A stretch of 64,000 nucleotides of DNA from Pelomonas sp. SE-A7 (lineage in GTDB: Bacteria; Pseudomonadota; Gammaproteobacteria; Burkholderiales; Burkholderiaceae_C), in NCBI RefSeq assembly GCF_030345705.1, contig NZ_JAUASW010000002.1, positions 62,001 through 126,000 on the forward strand, written 5' to 3'. Below are positions 24,835 to 32,957 of this stretch, in pieces. Numbering within the stretch: position 1 is the first letter of the stretch; each line of letters begins with the position of its first letter. The notes below the pieces were generated by a model. The model was not told the origin of the DNA. It was given only the letters and a program-made list of their open reading frames with translations, and did not search any database. Both the position numbers and the translations under genes were made by a program.

Positions 24835-24960
24835 ATGCGCGTGCTTTCCAAGGTGAAGACCGTCTTTGTGACGGCATACAAGCGCTACCGGTTCGGCCGG
24901 TGGGAAGACGTATGCCAGCACTGGCGGTCCCATCCTGGACAGTTGAGTTTGTTCAACTGA
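24835..24960 (+). CDS. Small basic protein, 41 residues
   Basis: The ORF encodes a short protein rich in Arg, Lys, Tyr and Trp (KRYRFGRWEDVCQHWRSH). GGAGGTGA (24823-24830), close to a perfect anti-16S match, lies 4 nt before the ATG, which is the main evidence that it is translated. A longer in-frame reading from 24682 has no such signal. No family was recognised. The protein ends LSLFN and has no membrane segment. Confidence 0.5.
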   Translation: MRVLSKVKTVFVTAYKRYRFGRWEDVCQHWRSHPGQLSLFN

Positions 24961-25079
24961 CCAAGATGGCCTGGCCCACCAGCCAGGTGCGGGGCCGGTT
25001 TCGGCCGGCCCCTCATTCACCGAGAAGCGCTCATGTGCCCCTCTGACCCATGTTGACTTCAACTTCAAGGATCAGTCAT

Positions 25080-25238
25080 ATGCCCAAGAACGAGCAATCA
25101 TCGAAGCAGTTGGCGAGCCTCGCCGGCAAAGTGCTTCAGCAGAAATCTGCCACGGAGGCAGCCAAGAAACTGGCAGGGTCCGTCCTGACCCAAGCGCCAG
25201 ACCGCCGGCCTGCTGGACCCAAGAAGGCCGGCAAGTAG
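25080..25238 (+). CDS. Small basic protein, 52 residues
   Basis: The ORF gives MPKNEQSSKQLASLAGKVLQ followed by a Lys/Ala-rich helix and a C-terminus rich in Arg, Pro and Lys. Short proteins of this style, with an amphipathic helix containing KQLAS..AG.VLQ, are common as hypotheticals in proteobacterial islands. AAGGAT (25067-25072) lies 7 nt before ATG 25080, and an intrinsic terminator-like hairpin follows 21 nt after the stop. Function is unknown. Confidence 0.55.
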   Translation: MPKNEQSSKQLASLAGKVLQQKSATEAAKKLAGSVLTQAPDRRPAGPKKAGK

Positions 25239-25259
25239 GCCAACGCTAGCTCGCAACAC

Positions 25260-25287
25260 GAAGGCCCCACCTGGGGCCTTCTTTCAT
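25260..25287 (+). terminator. Intrinsic terminator-like hairpin
   Basis: GAAGGCCCC and GGGGCCTTC pair over 9 bp with a 4-nt loop and are followed by a short T-rich tail (TTTCATT). It is placed directly after the 52-residue ORF. Confidence 0.65.
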
Positions 25288-25360
25288 TCCAACGCCTTCG
25301 GCACTCAATCAACACTGCGCCGACGCTCAGAAGCACCTCGTCGCAGCGGCAGGCTTTTCA

Positions 25361-25576
25361 TCAGAGGTCGGCCGCCATCTCGCAAACGCTACACCGTAAA
25401 GCCACGCAAATCTTGCACAGCGTCAGCACAGTGATGTTCCGCTCCCCGCGCTCCACGCCGCCCATATAGGACCGGTCCAGACCAGCCAGGTCTGCCAGTT
25501 CTTCTTGGGTCAGGGACAGTTCCTTTCGACGGGCGCGGATGTTCGACCCAAGCACAGCCAATGCGTGCTCGCTCAT
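25361..25576 (-). CDS. XRE family transcriptional regulator
   Basis: A 71-residue protein that is little more than a Cro/C1-type HTH domain: LGSNIRARRKELSLTQEELA (helices 1-2), DLAGLDRSYMGGVERGERN (helix 3, DNA recognition) and TVLTLCKICVALRCSV. It may be the regulator of the element's lysogeny-like control, or of the divergent secreted-protein gene at 25700, whose start lies 123 nt away. It is too small to carry a ligand domain. The two cysteines in the last helix (CVALRC) are unusual for this domain but no redox role can be inferred. Confidence 0.85.
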   Translation of the reverse strand: MSEHALAVLGSNIRARRKELSLTQEELADLAGLDRSYMGGVERGERNITVLTLCKICVALRCSVCEMAADL

Positions 25577-25699
25577 GCACGCAGGTTCGGCGAATGGTGA
25601 CTATCAGTCCACGGACTAAGATACCTCATTTTGATCTATGGCCGCACCGTAGGCCGTAGGTGGCCGCCCATCTTGGGCATCAACTGAGGGAAGTCGAAG

Positions 25700-26146
25700 A
25701 TGAAAATCAGCCGCATCGCTGCCGGCGCCATTGCCGCCCTGGTCACGTTCGCCGCGACGGGCGCCGAGACCGCCGAACCCGACACGCGCAGCCCACTGGA
25801 CCGCTACCAAGGTGACAGTCAGTTCTCGATGCTGATGTGCTCGATGACAGTGAAGATGGCGGCAACCACCGGCAGCGGCCCCAGCACTGGCGATGAGAAA
25901 ACGGACTACGTGGCCTGCGTGTCCAAAGGCAAAGCCACCGCCAAGGCGAACTTCGAGAGTGCGCTGAAGACCCTCAAGAAGCCCAAGGCCCGCGAAGCCC
26001 TGAAGTCGTACCACGTCGCTCTGGTTGCCGCGCTGGAGGGCATCAAGCCCGGCACGGATGAGCGCAAGATCAGCTACGAACAGCGCCAGCAGGCACTTGA
26101 GCAGAAGATGACCGAGGCCTGGGCGCGCTTCGAAATCGAGAAGTAA
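25700..26146 (+). CDS. Putative secreted protein of the element
   Basis: A 148-residue protein with a clear Sec signal peptide (KISRIAAGAIAALVTFAATGAETA) and an alpha-helical mature part. Two cysteines (MLMCSM and VACVSK) about 30 residues apart could form a disulfide in the periplasm. I do not recognise a family. The coding stretch carries the G+C-rich third positions of the host, unlike the cargo cassette at 30.4-31.6 kb. It stands between the XRE gene and the candidate origin repeats. Confidence 0.6.
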   Translation: MKISRIAAGAIAALVTFAATGAETAEPDTRSPLDRYQGDSQFSMLMCSMTVKMAATTGSGPSTGDEKTDYVACVSKGKATAKANFESALKTLKKPKAREALKSYHVALVAALEGIKPGTDERKISYEQRQQALEQKMTEAWARFEIEK

Positions 26147-26354
26147 GACCCCGCCTCGCAGGCCTGAACAGGTCGCGGCGCAGCAGAAACTGGCGCAGGC
26201 GCCGCGATCTGCCCCGCGACTGCGGCGCCCTACAGCCCGACCGCTCCGATGCCGCCTACGGCAATTTCTGCCGGCCTTGCGCGGGCGCGCGTTTTATGGC
26301 CCCTGGAAATGCGCTCCATATCTGGGCCGACCACTTCCCGGCACTGCGAGCGAA

Positions 26355-26517
26355 CCGAGTTGACCGAGCGCACCGAATCGGGCGGTCGCGTATAGGGTCA
26401 TGAACTTGCGCCGAATGCCCTGTCTATCGAACTCTTAAAGAGGTCAACTCGGTCAACTCGGTCCGCTCGCCACATACCCGTCCCATGGGCAAATGGCTGA
26501 CCGGCGAGTTGACCGAG
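26355..26517. repeat. Iteron-like repeats GAGTTGACCGAG, candidate replication origin of the element
   Basis: The 12-mer family GAGTTGACCGAG occurs forward at 26357-26368 and 26506-26517. On the other strand it is tandemly arranged at 26442-26463 (GGTCAACTCGGTCAACTCGGTC). An A+T-rich perfect inverted repeat CTCTTAAAGAG lies at 26432-26442. The rest of the gene-free stretch 26147-26354 showed no further structure. The array lies just downstream of the primase-helicase gene, where satellite-type islands often keep their origin. The function is inferred. Confidence 0.55.
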
Positions 26518-26546
26518 ATGACTGGGCTGTGCGCCCGCCTCACCGA

Positions 26547-28601
26547 TCAGCGCTCCGCCGCCCATCGCTTCCAGTCGATTGGTTGACCAATCGCCGATTC
26601 AAAGGCCTTGCGGCATTCGTCAAGGCTGGGGAACTTCCACAGGCGCACCTGCTGGCCTCCGACGCCGATGCGGGGCCGGTATGCAGTGAGCTTCGGGAGA
26701 AGGTCATGCAGCACGCGACCCAACTCAGTCTCTGAGCTTCGATGACGCTCCCCAGTGCCGTTGGAGAAATCTCTATACATCTCGTGAAGGTGCAACGTGG
26801 GCACCTCAGCCGCCCAGCCGCCCCGCTGCCGGTTGTTCACTCCAGTTGCGAGCATCTCGAAGAGGAACTTGCGGGCACCAATCAGGGAATGGAGCTTGTT
26901 GTCGAGCAAGGCCATCGTCTTCGGAATCACACGTGGATTGAATGCGCGGATATCGCGGTCCAGCAGGAATTGCATCAGCGCTTCGCGCCCACCGTTACTC
27001 ATCTCAACCAGCAACCTCCCGAAGTACTGCTCATCCTGCATACGGGCGTCCGACACATCCATGATGACCATGCGCCGCTCTTCCAGGCCGGCCGGAACCG
27101 CCCAGGCGTTGTTTGTCGAGACAAGCAGGCGCGTGAAGTTCGCCACCGAGATTGCATCGCGACCTTTGCCTTCGATCATCCGAGTAGGTTCAGTGATCAG
27201 CGCCTTCAGTGCACCCTCTGCTGCCTTATCGCCCGCCCAAAAACCTTCCTCCGACAGAACGCACAGTGCGCGCTCAAGGTGCCGGTTGAAACTGCCGACC
27301 AGATGTGATTGCTGGGAGACCATCACGAAGTGCGCACCAAACAAGCTGCCGAAGTGCTTGCAAAAGACGCTCTTCCCGATGCCCATCTTGCCGCGCAACA
27401 CCAACGCAGTGCCAGGCAACTCTCCGGGCTTCTGCACCGCGTGTGCCATCCAGGACAGCACGTAGGCCGCCAACTCAGCATTGCCCGCACAGATGATCTT
27501 TTCAACGTGCTGCAGGAAGAGCCTGCAATCGCCCTTCACCGGCTTCACCGCGAAGCCTTGGAACAGGTTGTAGAAGCCTGGCGCATCCGACCCGGGCGCG
27601 AACACCACGCCTCGGTACTCCCTCCGGGAAGGACTGGACTTCCAGATCGAAAACGCATTGACCATCTTGCTCCCGTTGGCGGTATGCACACGCACCAGCC
27701 GATTCGCATAGCCGGGCTCAACCTCGTTCGGACGTGCGAATGCGACTGCGGCCACCCCCGTCGAATCGCGCTCCTCCCGCAACACGAGGGCCTTGCCGCC
27801 GTTCCAGACCATGGCTATGTCGCGATTGAGTTCTGCAACCACGTCCACGGGCTCCTCGGTTGCCGCGTCAATCAGCGCCTGTAGCTGCTTGGGGCCGTGA
27901 TCGACAAGGAAGTCATCAAGACCGACCTTGCCGCCATCGGCTGGAAAGTGAATGAACTTCACGACGGCGCCGCGCCCGCGCAGTTCGTCAGCAAGGGCTA
28001 TCAGCGCTTCGGCGACACCGCGATTGACCTGCACGTCAGGGCTGTCGAATGCGAGGCAGACATTGCGGCCCTGCCAGTGGAACTGATCCAGACCGGGTAG
28101 TGGCTGCCTGTCACCTCGCCAACTCCAGACGCCACCAAGCCCAATCGTCGAGAAACCGTGGGCGGTGGCGCAAGCGGCCTTCTTCTCGCCCTCGGTGATC
28201 AGAAGCGGTATGCCCACGGTGGTCGCCACGTCGCGCCATGTCTGCGCGCCCACGGGCGGCAGATAGAGATGATTTCCACTGCCCGTTGCCTGCACATACC
28301 GGCGCTCCTTCTCCTCGCCCTTGGGTACCCAAGGCTTCAGCGTGCGAAGACGGTAGAACCCGGTCGGCTTCCCATCAAGGTCGAAGTACGGGATTCGAGC
28401 GGACGGCACCGGAAGCTTGACTTGCCGATCTTGGCGCGCAGGAACCAATTCGATGCACAACCGCGCCATCAGTTCAGCGCCGATTCCAGAGGGGATGAAG
28501 TGCTCGATCAGCATTGGATCGACAACGGCTTTCGCAGCTTTCGGCGCCGTCACGCCGACCGGGCCACGCCTTGCGCCGCCCTTGTTCGTTGACCGACTCA
28601 C
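26547..28601 (-). CDS. TOPRIM-helicase replication protein (DUF3854/DUF5906-type)
   Basis: A large replication protein (~684 residues). The N-terminal half has a DUF3854/TOPRIM-like core: GIPLLITEGEKKAACATAHG (catalytic glutamate region) and CLAFDSPD (metal aspartates), typical of primases. The C-terminal half is a helicase-like ATPase of the phage/plasmid primase type, with a Walker A LRGKMGIGKSVFCKHF and a Walker B-like ALCVLSEEGFW. It should initiate replication of the excised element. The GTG at 28601 overlaps the stop of the upstream HTH gene (GTGA) and has GAGGGGG upstream. An ATG at 28649 is an alternative. Confidence 0.8.
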   Translation of the reverse strand: MSRSTNKGGARRGPVGVTAPKAAKAVVDPMLIEHFIPSGIGAELMARLCIELVPARQDRQVKLPVPSARIPYFDLDGKPTGFYRLRTLKPWVPKGEEKERRYVQATGSGNHLYLPPVGAQTWRDVATTVGIPLLITEGEKKAACATAHGFSTIGLGGVWSWRGDRQPLPGLDQFHWQGRNVCLAFDSPDVQVNRGVAEALIALADELRGRGAVVKFIHFPADGGKVGLDDFLVDHGPKQLQALIDAATEEPVDVVAELNRDIAMVWNGGKALVLREERDSTGVAAVAFARPNEVEPGYANRLVRVHTANGSKMVNAFSIWKSSPSRREYRGVVFAPGSDAPGFYNLFQGFAVKPVKGDCRLFLQHVEKIICAGNAELAAYVLSWMAHAVQKPGELPGTALVLRGKMGIGKSVFCKHFGSLFGAHFVMVSQQSHLVGSFNRHLERALCVLSEEGFWAGDKAAEGALKALITEPTRMIEGKGRDAISVANFTRLLVSTNNAWAVPAGLEERRMVIMDVSDARMQDEQYFGRLLVEMSNGGREALMQFLLDRDIRAFNPRVIPKTMALLDNKLHSLIGARKFLFEMLATGVNNRQRGGWAAEVPTLHLHEMYRDFSNGTGERHRSSETELGRVLHDLLPKLTAYRPRIGVGGQQVRLWKFPSLDECRKAFESAIGQPIDWKRWAAER

Positions 28602-28891
28602 TGCGCCACCCCCTCGGACGTGTGTGCGCGCTCGTTGTCGACCAGCCACTCATCGAGCGCAGCCTTCCGGTAGCGCACCAGTCGGGTCAACTTGACATAG
28701 CGTGGGCCGCCGCCCGTGACACGCAGTAGTTCGAGAAGTTGGCGCGATACCTTGAGATACGCCGCAGCGCCCTCCGTGTCGAAGACCTCTCGCGTCCACT
28801 TCGCCGCGCCGGTATCGGCTATTTCGTCTTGCCGACTGACTGCGGCGTGGTCAGCCGCCTGTGCAGATTTCTGGGTGATGTGTCGTGGCAT
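28598..28891 (-). CDS. Excisionase/AlpA-like helix-turn-helix protein
   Basis: A 97-residue protein whose second half is a MerR-like winged HTH of the excisionase/AlpA class: FDTEGAAAYLKVSRQLLELL, then GGPRYVKLTRLVRYRKAALDEWL. The GP-x-Y-x-K-x-x-R-x-V-R-Y pattern is diagnostic. Such proteins control integrase activity or bind next to the primase gene in islands. The gene overlaps the replication gene start by 4 nt, so they are translated together. Confidence 0.82.
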   Translation of the reverse strand: MPRHITQKSAQAADHAAVSRQDEIADTGAAKWTREVFDTEGAAAYLKVSRQLLELLRVTGGGPRYVKLTRLVRYRKAALDEWLVDNERAHTSEGVAQ

Positions 28892-28933
28892 TTCGTGCCC
28901 TCCTAAAAGCAGGTAGGCACGATCCTCTAGAAG

Positions 28934-29743
28934 CTAGGGCAGAACGGAAGGACGGGGAGTCTCCACCCCGGCTGCTTCTAGCTGCCGACTGACCCGCGAC
29001 GCATAGGTGGTCAACGAATTCACCTGGAGCGCGAATCCATGTCGTGCTGCCAGCGCGCTGGCATAAAGCGCAGCGGCCGTCTTTGGGTAGGTCTTCTTCG
29101 GCCCATCAAAGCCGATGAGCACCAGCACGTGCATGAGCGCTGAAGCCAGTTCAGTCTCCCGAGGGGTTCCACGCTCGTCAGACCTGGGCAAAGAAAACTT
29201 GTCGTCCAGGCCATCAATCAACTGCTGGATATCTCGCCTGAGCCGCACGGCCATCGTCGAAGTGCATAGACCTCGACGCTCCATCTCATCAATGGCCTTC
29301 AAGCTCCCCGCCAACGGTGCCTTGAGCTTTGGCAAATCGCTCCGCAGCTTCTTCACGAATGCACGTAGTTGCCCGCGCTTGTGCGCCTCCTGATTCGCGT
29401 CGTCACGCCAACCCGCAGCCCACTCGCACAAGAGTTCACAAAGCGTGACCGTCGCGTCGGCAAATTTCCCGTCTCGGACCATATCGTCCATGAGGGCAAG
29501 CCGCTCTGCACCTTGGCTCAGTGCCGCATCGCGAGCACCAGCGGAGATCGAGGCAATACCCGGAGGCTCAACGGCGTCGAGGAGATACCTGAGCCGCAGC
29601 TTCGGCAAGTCGGCCGTGAACAGGGCTGCTAGGTCATGCTCGAAGGAGCGGATGACGTGAGCAGTTGCCGCCACAATTTCTGCGTTTGCGCCCAACGGCA
29701 GATGCTTGAGCCAGCGGTTCGACAACTGGCTGGCCGACGTCAT
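28934..29743 (-). CDS. Hypothetical helical protein of the element
   Basis: A 269-residue, probably all-helical cytoplasmic protein without signal peptide or membrane segment. It starts MTSASQLSNRWLKHLPL and contains helices with heptad-like spacing (RAFVKKLRSDLPKLKAPLAG; TMAVRLRRDIQQLIDGLDD). No catalytic motif or known domain was seen. A longer in-frame start at 29815 would add 24 residues and was not chosen, because ATG 29743 begins the conserved-looking helix. It lies downstream of the small membrane-protein gene at 29781 on the same strand, and its role in the element is unknown. Confidence 0.5.
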   Translation of the reverse strand: MTSASQLSNRWLKHLPLGANAEIVAATAHVIRSFEHDLAALFTADLPKLRLRYLLDAVEPPGIASISAGARDAALSQGAERLALMDDMVRDGKFADATVTLCELLCEWAAGWRDDANQEAHKRGQLRAFVKKLRSDLPKLKAPLAGSLKAIDEMERRGLCTSTMAVRLRRDIQQLIDGLDDKFSLPRSDERGTPRETELASALMHVLVLIGFDGPKKTYPKTAAALYASALAARHGFALQVNSLTTYASRVSRQLEAAGVETPRPSVLP

Positions 29744-29780
29744 GTCGAAGCCCTGCACATCCCGACCATGTACTTGCGAA

Positions 29781-30152
29781 TCACTTCCCTGCGATGGCCG
29801 CCACGATGGCGCCAATCGCGAACATCACGCCGCCCAGCACCAGCATCAAGACCAGCCCATATCCAAGGCATTGCAGCACCAGCGAAATCGCCTGCCCCAG
29901 CAGTGACTCCTTTGGAATCTTGAAGCGGTCCACCCGATCCCTGCGCTGATAGCTGACCAGCGTAGGTTTGAAGTTCCGCCAAACCACGTAGTGGGTCTGA
30001 TTGAACATGAAGTTCGCGGCGGACAGAGCCAGGAACACCACGATGAGGACGCCGAAGAAGACGCCGGGACGCTGGAAGGCACCCACGATCATTGCGGCAC
30101 CGACGACACCCTTCGCCAGTGAAAGGCCAACCTGCTTCTTGTTGATGTTCAT
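29781..30152 (-). CDS. Small membrane protein of the element
   Basis: A 123-residue protein with two or three membrane helices: KGVVGAAMIVGAFQRPG and FFGVLIVVFLALSAANF in the first half, and CLGYGLVLMLVLGGVMFAIGAIVAAIAG at the C-terminus. The soluble part between them has QTHYVVWRNFKPTLVSYQRR, a basic stretch facing the cytoplasm. GGAG 6 nt before ATG 30152 supports the start. It is divergent from the cargo cassette at 30361. No family was recognised. Confidence 0.65.
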   Translation of the reverse strand: MNINKKQVGLSLAKGVVGAAMIVGAFQRPGVFFGVLIVVFLALSAANFMFNQTHYVVWRNFKPTLVSYQRRDRVDRFKIPKESLLGQAISLVLQCLGYGLVLMLVLGGVMFAIGAIVAAIAGK

Positions 30153-30360
30153 TTAGCTCCCAAAATTCAATGAATTGTTGGATCGCGACAGGCTATCCGA
30201 CCCGTTGGACGCGAGCCATCAGGCGGAGTGCTGACATACGGCACCACTTAGCCGCCGCTCACCCACTTAACCACCAGCAGTTGAGGAATTTTTTGCCTTG
30301 ACACAAGGGCGGCCCTGTGGGAAACCACTAGCCGCGAGCTTCTTCGCACTGGAGATGTTC

Positions 30361-30570
30361 ATGGAGCCAATCACCTTGACCCTGCTTGCTAGCGATCCGA
30401 CAGGCTGCGCTGGTGGGAAATGCCCAACGCTCTACAGGGGTAGCGATGGTCACATTTACGTGCAAGGCTTTGTCGTGGAAGACGCCTTGAAAGCATCCGT
30501 GTCCGTGCCGAACGGCGAAGAACTGGTCCGCATCCCGGAGGCGCTCATCAACGCAGTCCGCAACTCTTGA
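30361..30570 (+). CDS. Short cargo protein, first gene of a three-gene cassette
   Basis: A 69-residue protein MEPITLTLLASDPTGCAGGK..., with a CAGGKCPTLY motif and a beta-rich second half (GHIYVQGFVVEDALK, EELVRIPEALI). Short proteins with this C-x4-C-P-T-x-Y...VQG...V-x-I-P layout occur beside DUF6879 genes in actinobacterial genomes, as far as I recall. GGAG (30351-30354) lies 6 nt before ATG 30361; an upstream TTG start at 30298 lacks a ribosome site. The next gene begins 1 nt after the stop, so the two are coupled. Confidence 0.6.
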   Translation: MEPITLTLLASDPTGCAGGKCPTLYRGSDGHIYVQGFVVEDALKASVSVPNGEELVRIPEALINAVRNS

Positions 30571-30571
30571 T

Positions 30572-31144
30572 ATGCAGGCGTACGAAGCCTTCCAGTTTCT
30601 AAGACCTATTGCCCTTAGCGAGTTCGGCGAGGCATTTGACACTTTCACGACTTCGGCCTTTAGGTTGGAATGCCTCACGACCTATCTAGTCGATGAGGAG
30701 AGACCTTTTTTTGACTCATACAGCCGAACCGGGAGCTGCGAGGAAGGATTCAACCAAGACTGGCTGGACTTTCTCACTACGGCGAATCGAAAGGGAAAGT
30801 CGATTCACCGCTGCCGCATTCTTCCTCAGCCCAACGACGACCAGACGTATTTCAGGTTCGAAGTGGATTGCGGATATCGAAGGAACTTAGAGTGCGGCGA
30901 ATCGATTAGTTACCTCACACGGGACGATGCTTCAGAGCTGGCTGCTGCTGTACCATTTTTGCTTGATTACTGGCTCTTCGATCACCTCAATGCATACGCG
31001 GTCCTCTACGACACAAGAGGGGTCTTCCTTGGCGCCGCCAAGATGGAAGGAGAACTCCCCAAAATTTATGCTGCACTTGCTGATCGCGCCGTCAATATCG
31101 CCACACAAATCCCAATAGAAGATGTCTTGGCAAGAATTCGTTAA
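30572..31144 (+). CDS. DUF6879-like protein, second gene of the cargo cassette
   Basis: A 190-residue cytoplasmic protein. WLDFLTTANRKGKSIHRCRI, then YFRFEVDCGYRRNLECGESI, SYLTRDDASELAA, DYWLFDHLNAYAVLYDTRGVF and RAVNIATQIPIED reproduce the order of conserved blocks that I associate with DUF6879, a family known mostly from Streptomyces and relatives next to XRE regulators. No catalytic residues are known for it. Codon use is visibly more A+T-rich than in the flanking host genes. The next gene overlaps its end by 23 nt. The family assignment is by pattern recall and should be verified. Confidence 0.55.
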   Translation: MQAYEAFQFLRPIALSEFGEAFDTFTTSAFRLECLTTYLVDEERPFFDSYSRTGSCEEGFNQDWLDFLTTANRKGKSIHRCRILPQPNDDQTYFRFEVDCGYRRNLECGESISYLTRDDASELAAAVPFLLDYWLFDHLNAYAVLYDTRGVFLGAAKMEGELPKIYAALADRAVNIATQIPIEDVLARIR

Positions 31145-31631
31145 CCTAGCGTCAACGGTGACCGTTGCTGTTGCAACGGTCATATACACCTTTGGGACGT
31201 TCCTGCTTTGGCGCACTGGGAAGTCGAGTCTGGATGCACTTCAGGATCAGATCGACCTCCTAAAACGGCAGCATGATTCCCAGAGCGAATTCAACAAGGC
31301 AGTCACGAAGGGCGCCACTCTGGACGCCCATCGGGAAATATGGTTGCCGATAATTTCAAATCCCGAATTAGCTCAATTGCTTGAGGAGGACTCCCCAAGT
31401 GACAGGAATCGAGTTGCTTGCGAGTTTCTCGGGTCAATTTTAGTGAACCACTGCTCTCGGATATTTGATAACTATCGGGCTCAGATATATGATCCTGAAG
31501 AGCTTGATGCGTTTAAGCGCGATGCTCGACACTTGTTCTCCTACGCATTGGTTAGATGGCGTTGGAAAGAGGTATCAAAGTATCACTCAACAGCCTTTAA
31601 CGACTTCATTCATGCGAATGTGATTAGCTAG
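31122..31631 (+). CDS. Membrane-anchored coiled-coil protein, third gene of the cargo cassette
   Basis: A 169-residue protein with one N-terminal membrane helix (TVTVAVATVIYTFGTFLLW), then a coiled coil (SSLDALQDQIDLLKRQHDSQ), then an all-helical cytoplasmic domain containing HREIWLPIISNPELAQLLEE and a WRWKEVSKYHSTAFNDF end. This layout resembles DUF6082-type actinobacterial proteins and other single-helix effectors, but no catalytic motif was found. It overlaps the upstream gene by 23 nt, and its 3' end overlaps the convergent integrase gene by 8 nt. Its A+T-rich composition suggests that the cassette was acquired separately. Confidence 0.55.
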   Translation: MSWQEFVNLASTVTVAVATVIYTFGTFLLWRTGKSSLDALQDQIDLLKRQHDSQSEFNKAVTKGATLDAHREIWLPIISNPELAQLLEEDSPSDRNRVACEFLGSILVNHCSRIFDNYRAQIYDPEELDAFKRDARHLFSYALVRWRWKEVSKYHSTAFNDFIHANVIS

Positions 31632-32814
31632 TTTTGGCATATTTCGCCAATTCTGCAATTCGCTCCGAGATCGCCTGCATCGGCGCCCGCAGCCGCTCCA
31701 GTTCCGGCGAGATGTAGCCGGCCGTCACGTCCTGCTTGTCGGGCAGGCTGTGATTTACCAGCATCTTGATCGCATAGGGCGACGTGTCGAGCGATTCGGC
31801 GACCGTGATAAAGGTGTTGCGCAGGCCGTGGATCGTGAACTTCACGGCCAGTTTCTCCTTGGGCTCGGTGATGTGGCCCGACTTGCTGTCGGCCGGGAAC
31901 ACCCAAGGCGACTTCGGAAACATCGTGGCGGTGTCGGCGCATTCCTGCCGGCTCTTCAATAGCTCGATGAGCTGAGTGGACAGGGGCAGCAAGAAGGGTC
32001 GGCCACCCTTGGGGCGCGGAATCAGCAGCGCCCGGTTGTCCCAGTCGATGTGCGACCACTCGACACACGCCGCGCTCTCGCGACGCAGGCCGGTGAGCAG
32101 GACGAAGCGCAGGTAGTCGCGGCGCACAGGGTTCGCGATGCCCATGACTTCGGCGTGCCATGCGGCCACATCGGCGCTCGGGATCGCCGCCTTGCGCCGC
32201 TCTTCGGGGAACCAATCGACCGCGATGGCCGGGTTGACGCCCAGGTCTTCATGGATCTTCAGGGCGCCGTTGTATGCGGCTCGGAAGACCCGGAACGCGC
32301 TGTTGGCGACGTAGGGGCCGTGATCCTGGCCGATCTTGCGATGCCGCTCGCGGCAGTCCTTGCGCGTGATCTCCGACAACGGGCGCTTGAGCCAGTCCGA
32401 CAGGTACTGATCGGCAAGGTAGCGATAGTCAGTGATGGTCCGCGCTGAGCGCTTCTTGTTCGAGGTGAGATGCGTGTCCAGGGCATCTTCGAACGTGACG
32501 CCGGTGGACCGCCGCTGCTCTTTCTCGCGGTTCGGGTTGATGCCCTTGCCCATGCGGATGATGAGTTCGCGGGCCTCCTCGCGCGCCTGGGCGACCGTGT
32601 ACACGCCATAGCGGCCGATGGTCGTTCGTACCGTCTTGCCGTTCACGTCCCGCTGCACGAAGAAGGTCTTGGTGCGGGCGCCGACGCACAGGCCGAAGCC
32701 CTTCAGCTCGGTATCGAGATACAGCCGCTGGCGCACGCCGCCGTCCACCATGAGGGGTTGCGCGTCATCGATGGCGGCCTTGGTCAGGCGAACTTGGGCA
32801 GTGGTCTTGGCCAT
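31624..32814 (-). CDS. int: Tyrosine integrase of the tRNA-Thr element
   Basis: A 396-residue phage-type integrase. The N-terminal region (QRLYLDTELKGFGLCVGART) is an arm-binding domain like that of island integrases. The catalytic residues are R in LLTGLRRESA, K near PRPKGGRPF, HGLRNTF (H-x-x-R), the second His in VNHSLPDK, and nucleophile Tyr in TAGYISPELERLR. It recombines the tRNA-Thr att sites for integration and excision. It lies 143 nt from attR and is transcribed away from it, into the element. Confidence 0.95.
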   Translation of the reverse strand: MAKTTAQVRLTKAAIDDAQPLMVDGGVRQRLYLDTELKGFGLCVGARTKTFFVQRDVNGKTVRTTIGRYGVYTVAQAREEARELIIRMGKGINPNREKEQRRSTGVTFEDALDTHLTSNKKRSARTITDYRYLADQYLSDWLKRPLSEITRKDCRERHRKIGQDHGPYVANSAFRVFRAAYNGALKIHEDLGVNPAIAVDWFPEERRKAAIPSADVAAWHAEVMGIANPVRRDYLRFVLLTGLRRESAACVEWSHIDWDNRALLIPRPKGGRPFLLPLSTQLIELLKSRQECADTATMFPKSPWVFPADSKSGHITEPKEKLAVKFTIHGLRNTFITVAESLDTSPYAIKMLVNHSLPDKQDVTAGYISPELERLRAPMQAISERIAELAKYAKTS

Positions 32815-32957
32815 GAACTAGTAAGGCTGTAGGAAGGACGGTACTTCGAAGTCAGTAGGGTGACCCACTAACTCTTTAGGACGACTTCCCAGGTACCATA
32901 CGCGTTCTTAGACCTTCTTAGAAGCCCCACCGGGCCCTCTAGGATTTGGCTGCTGGA

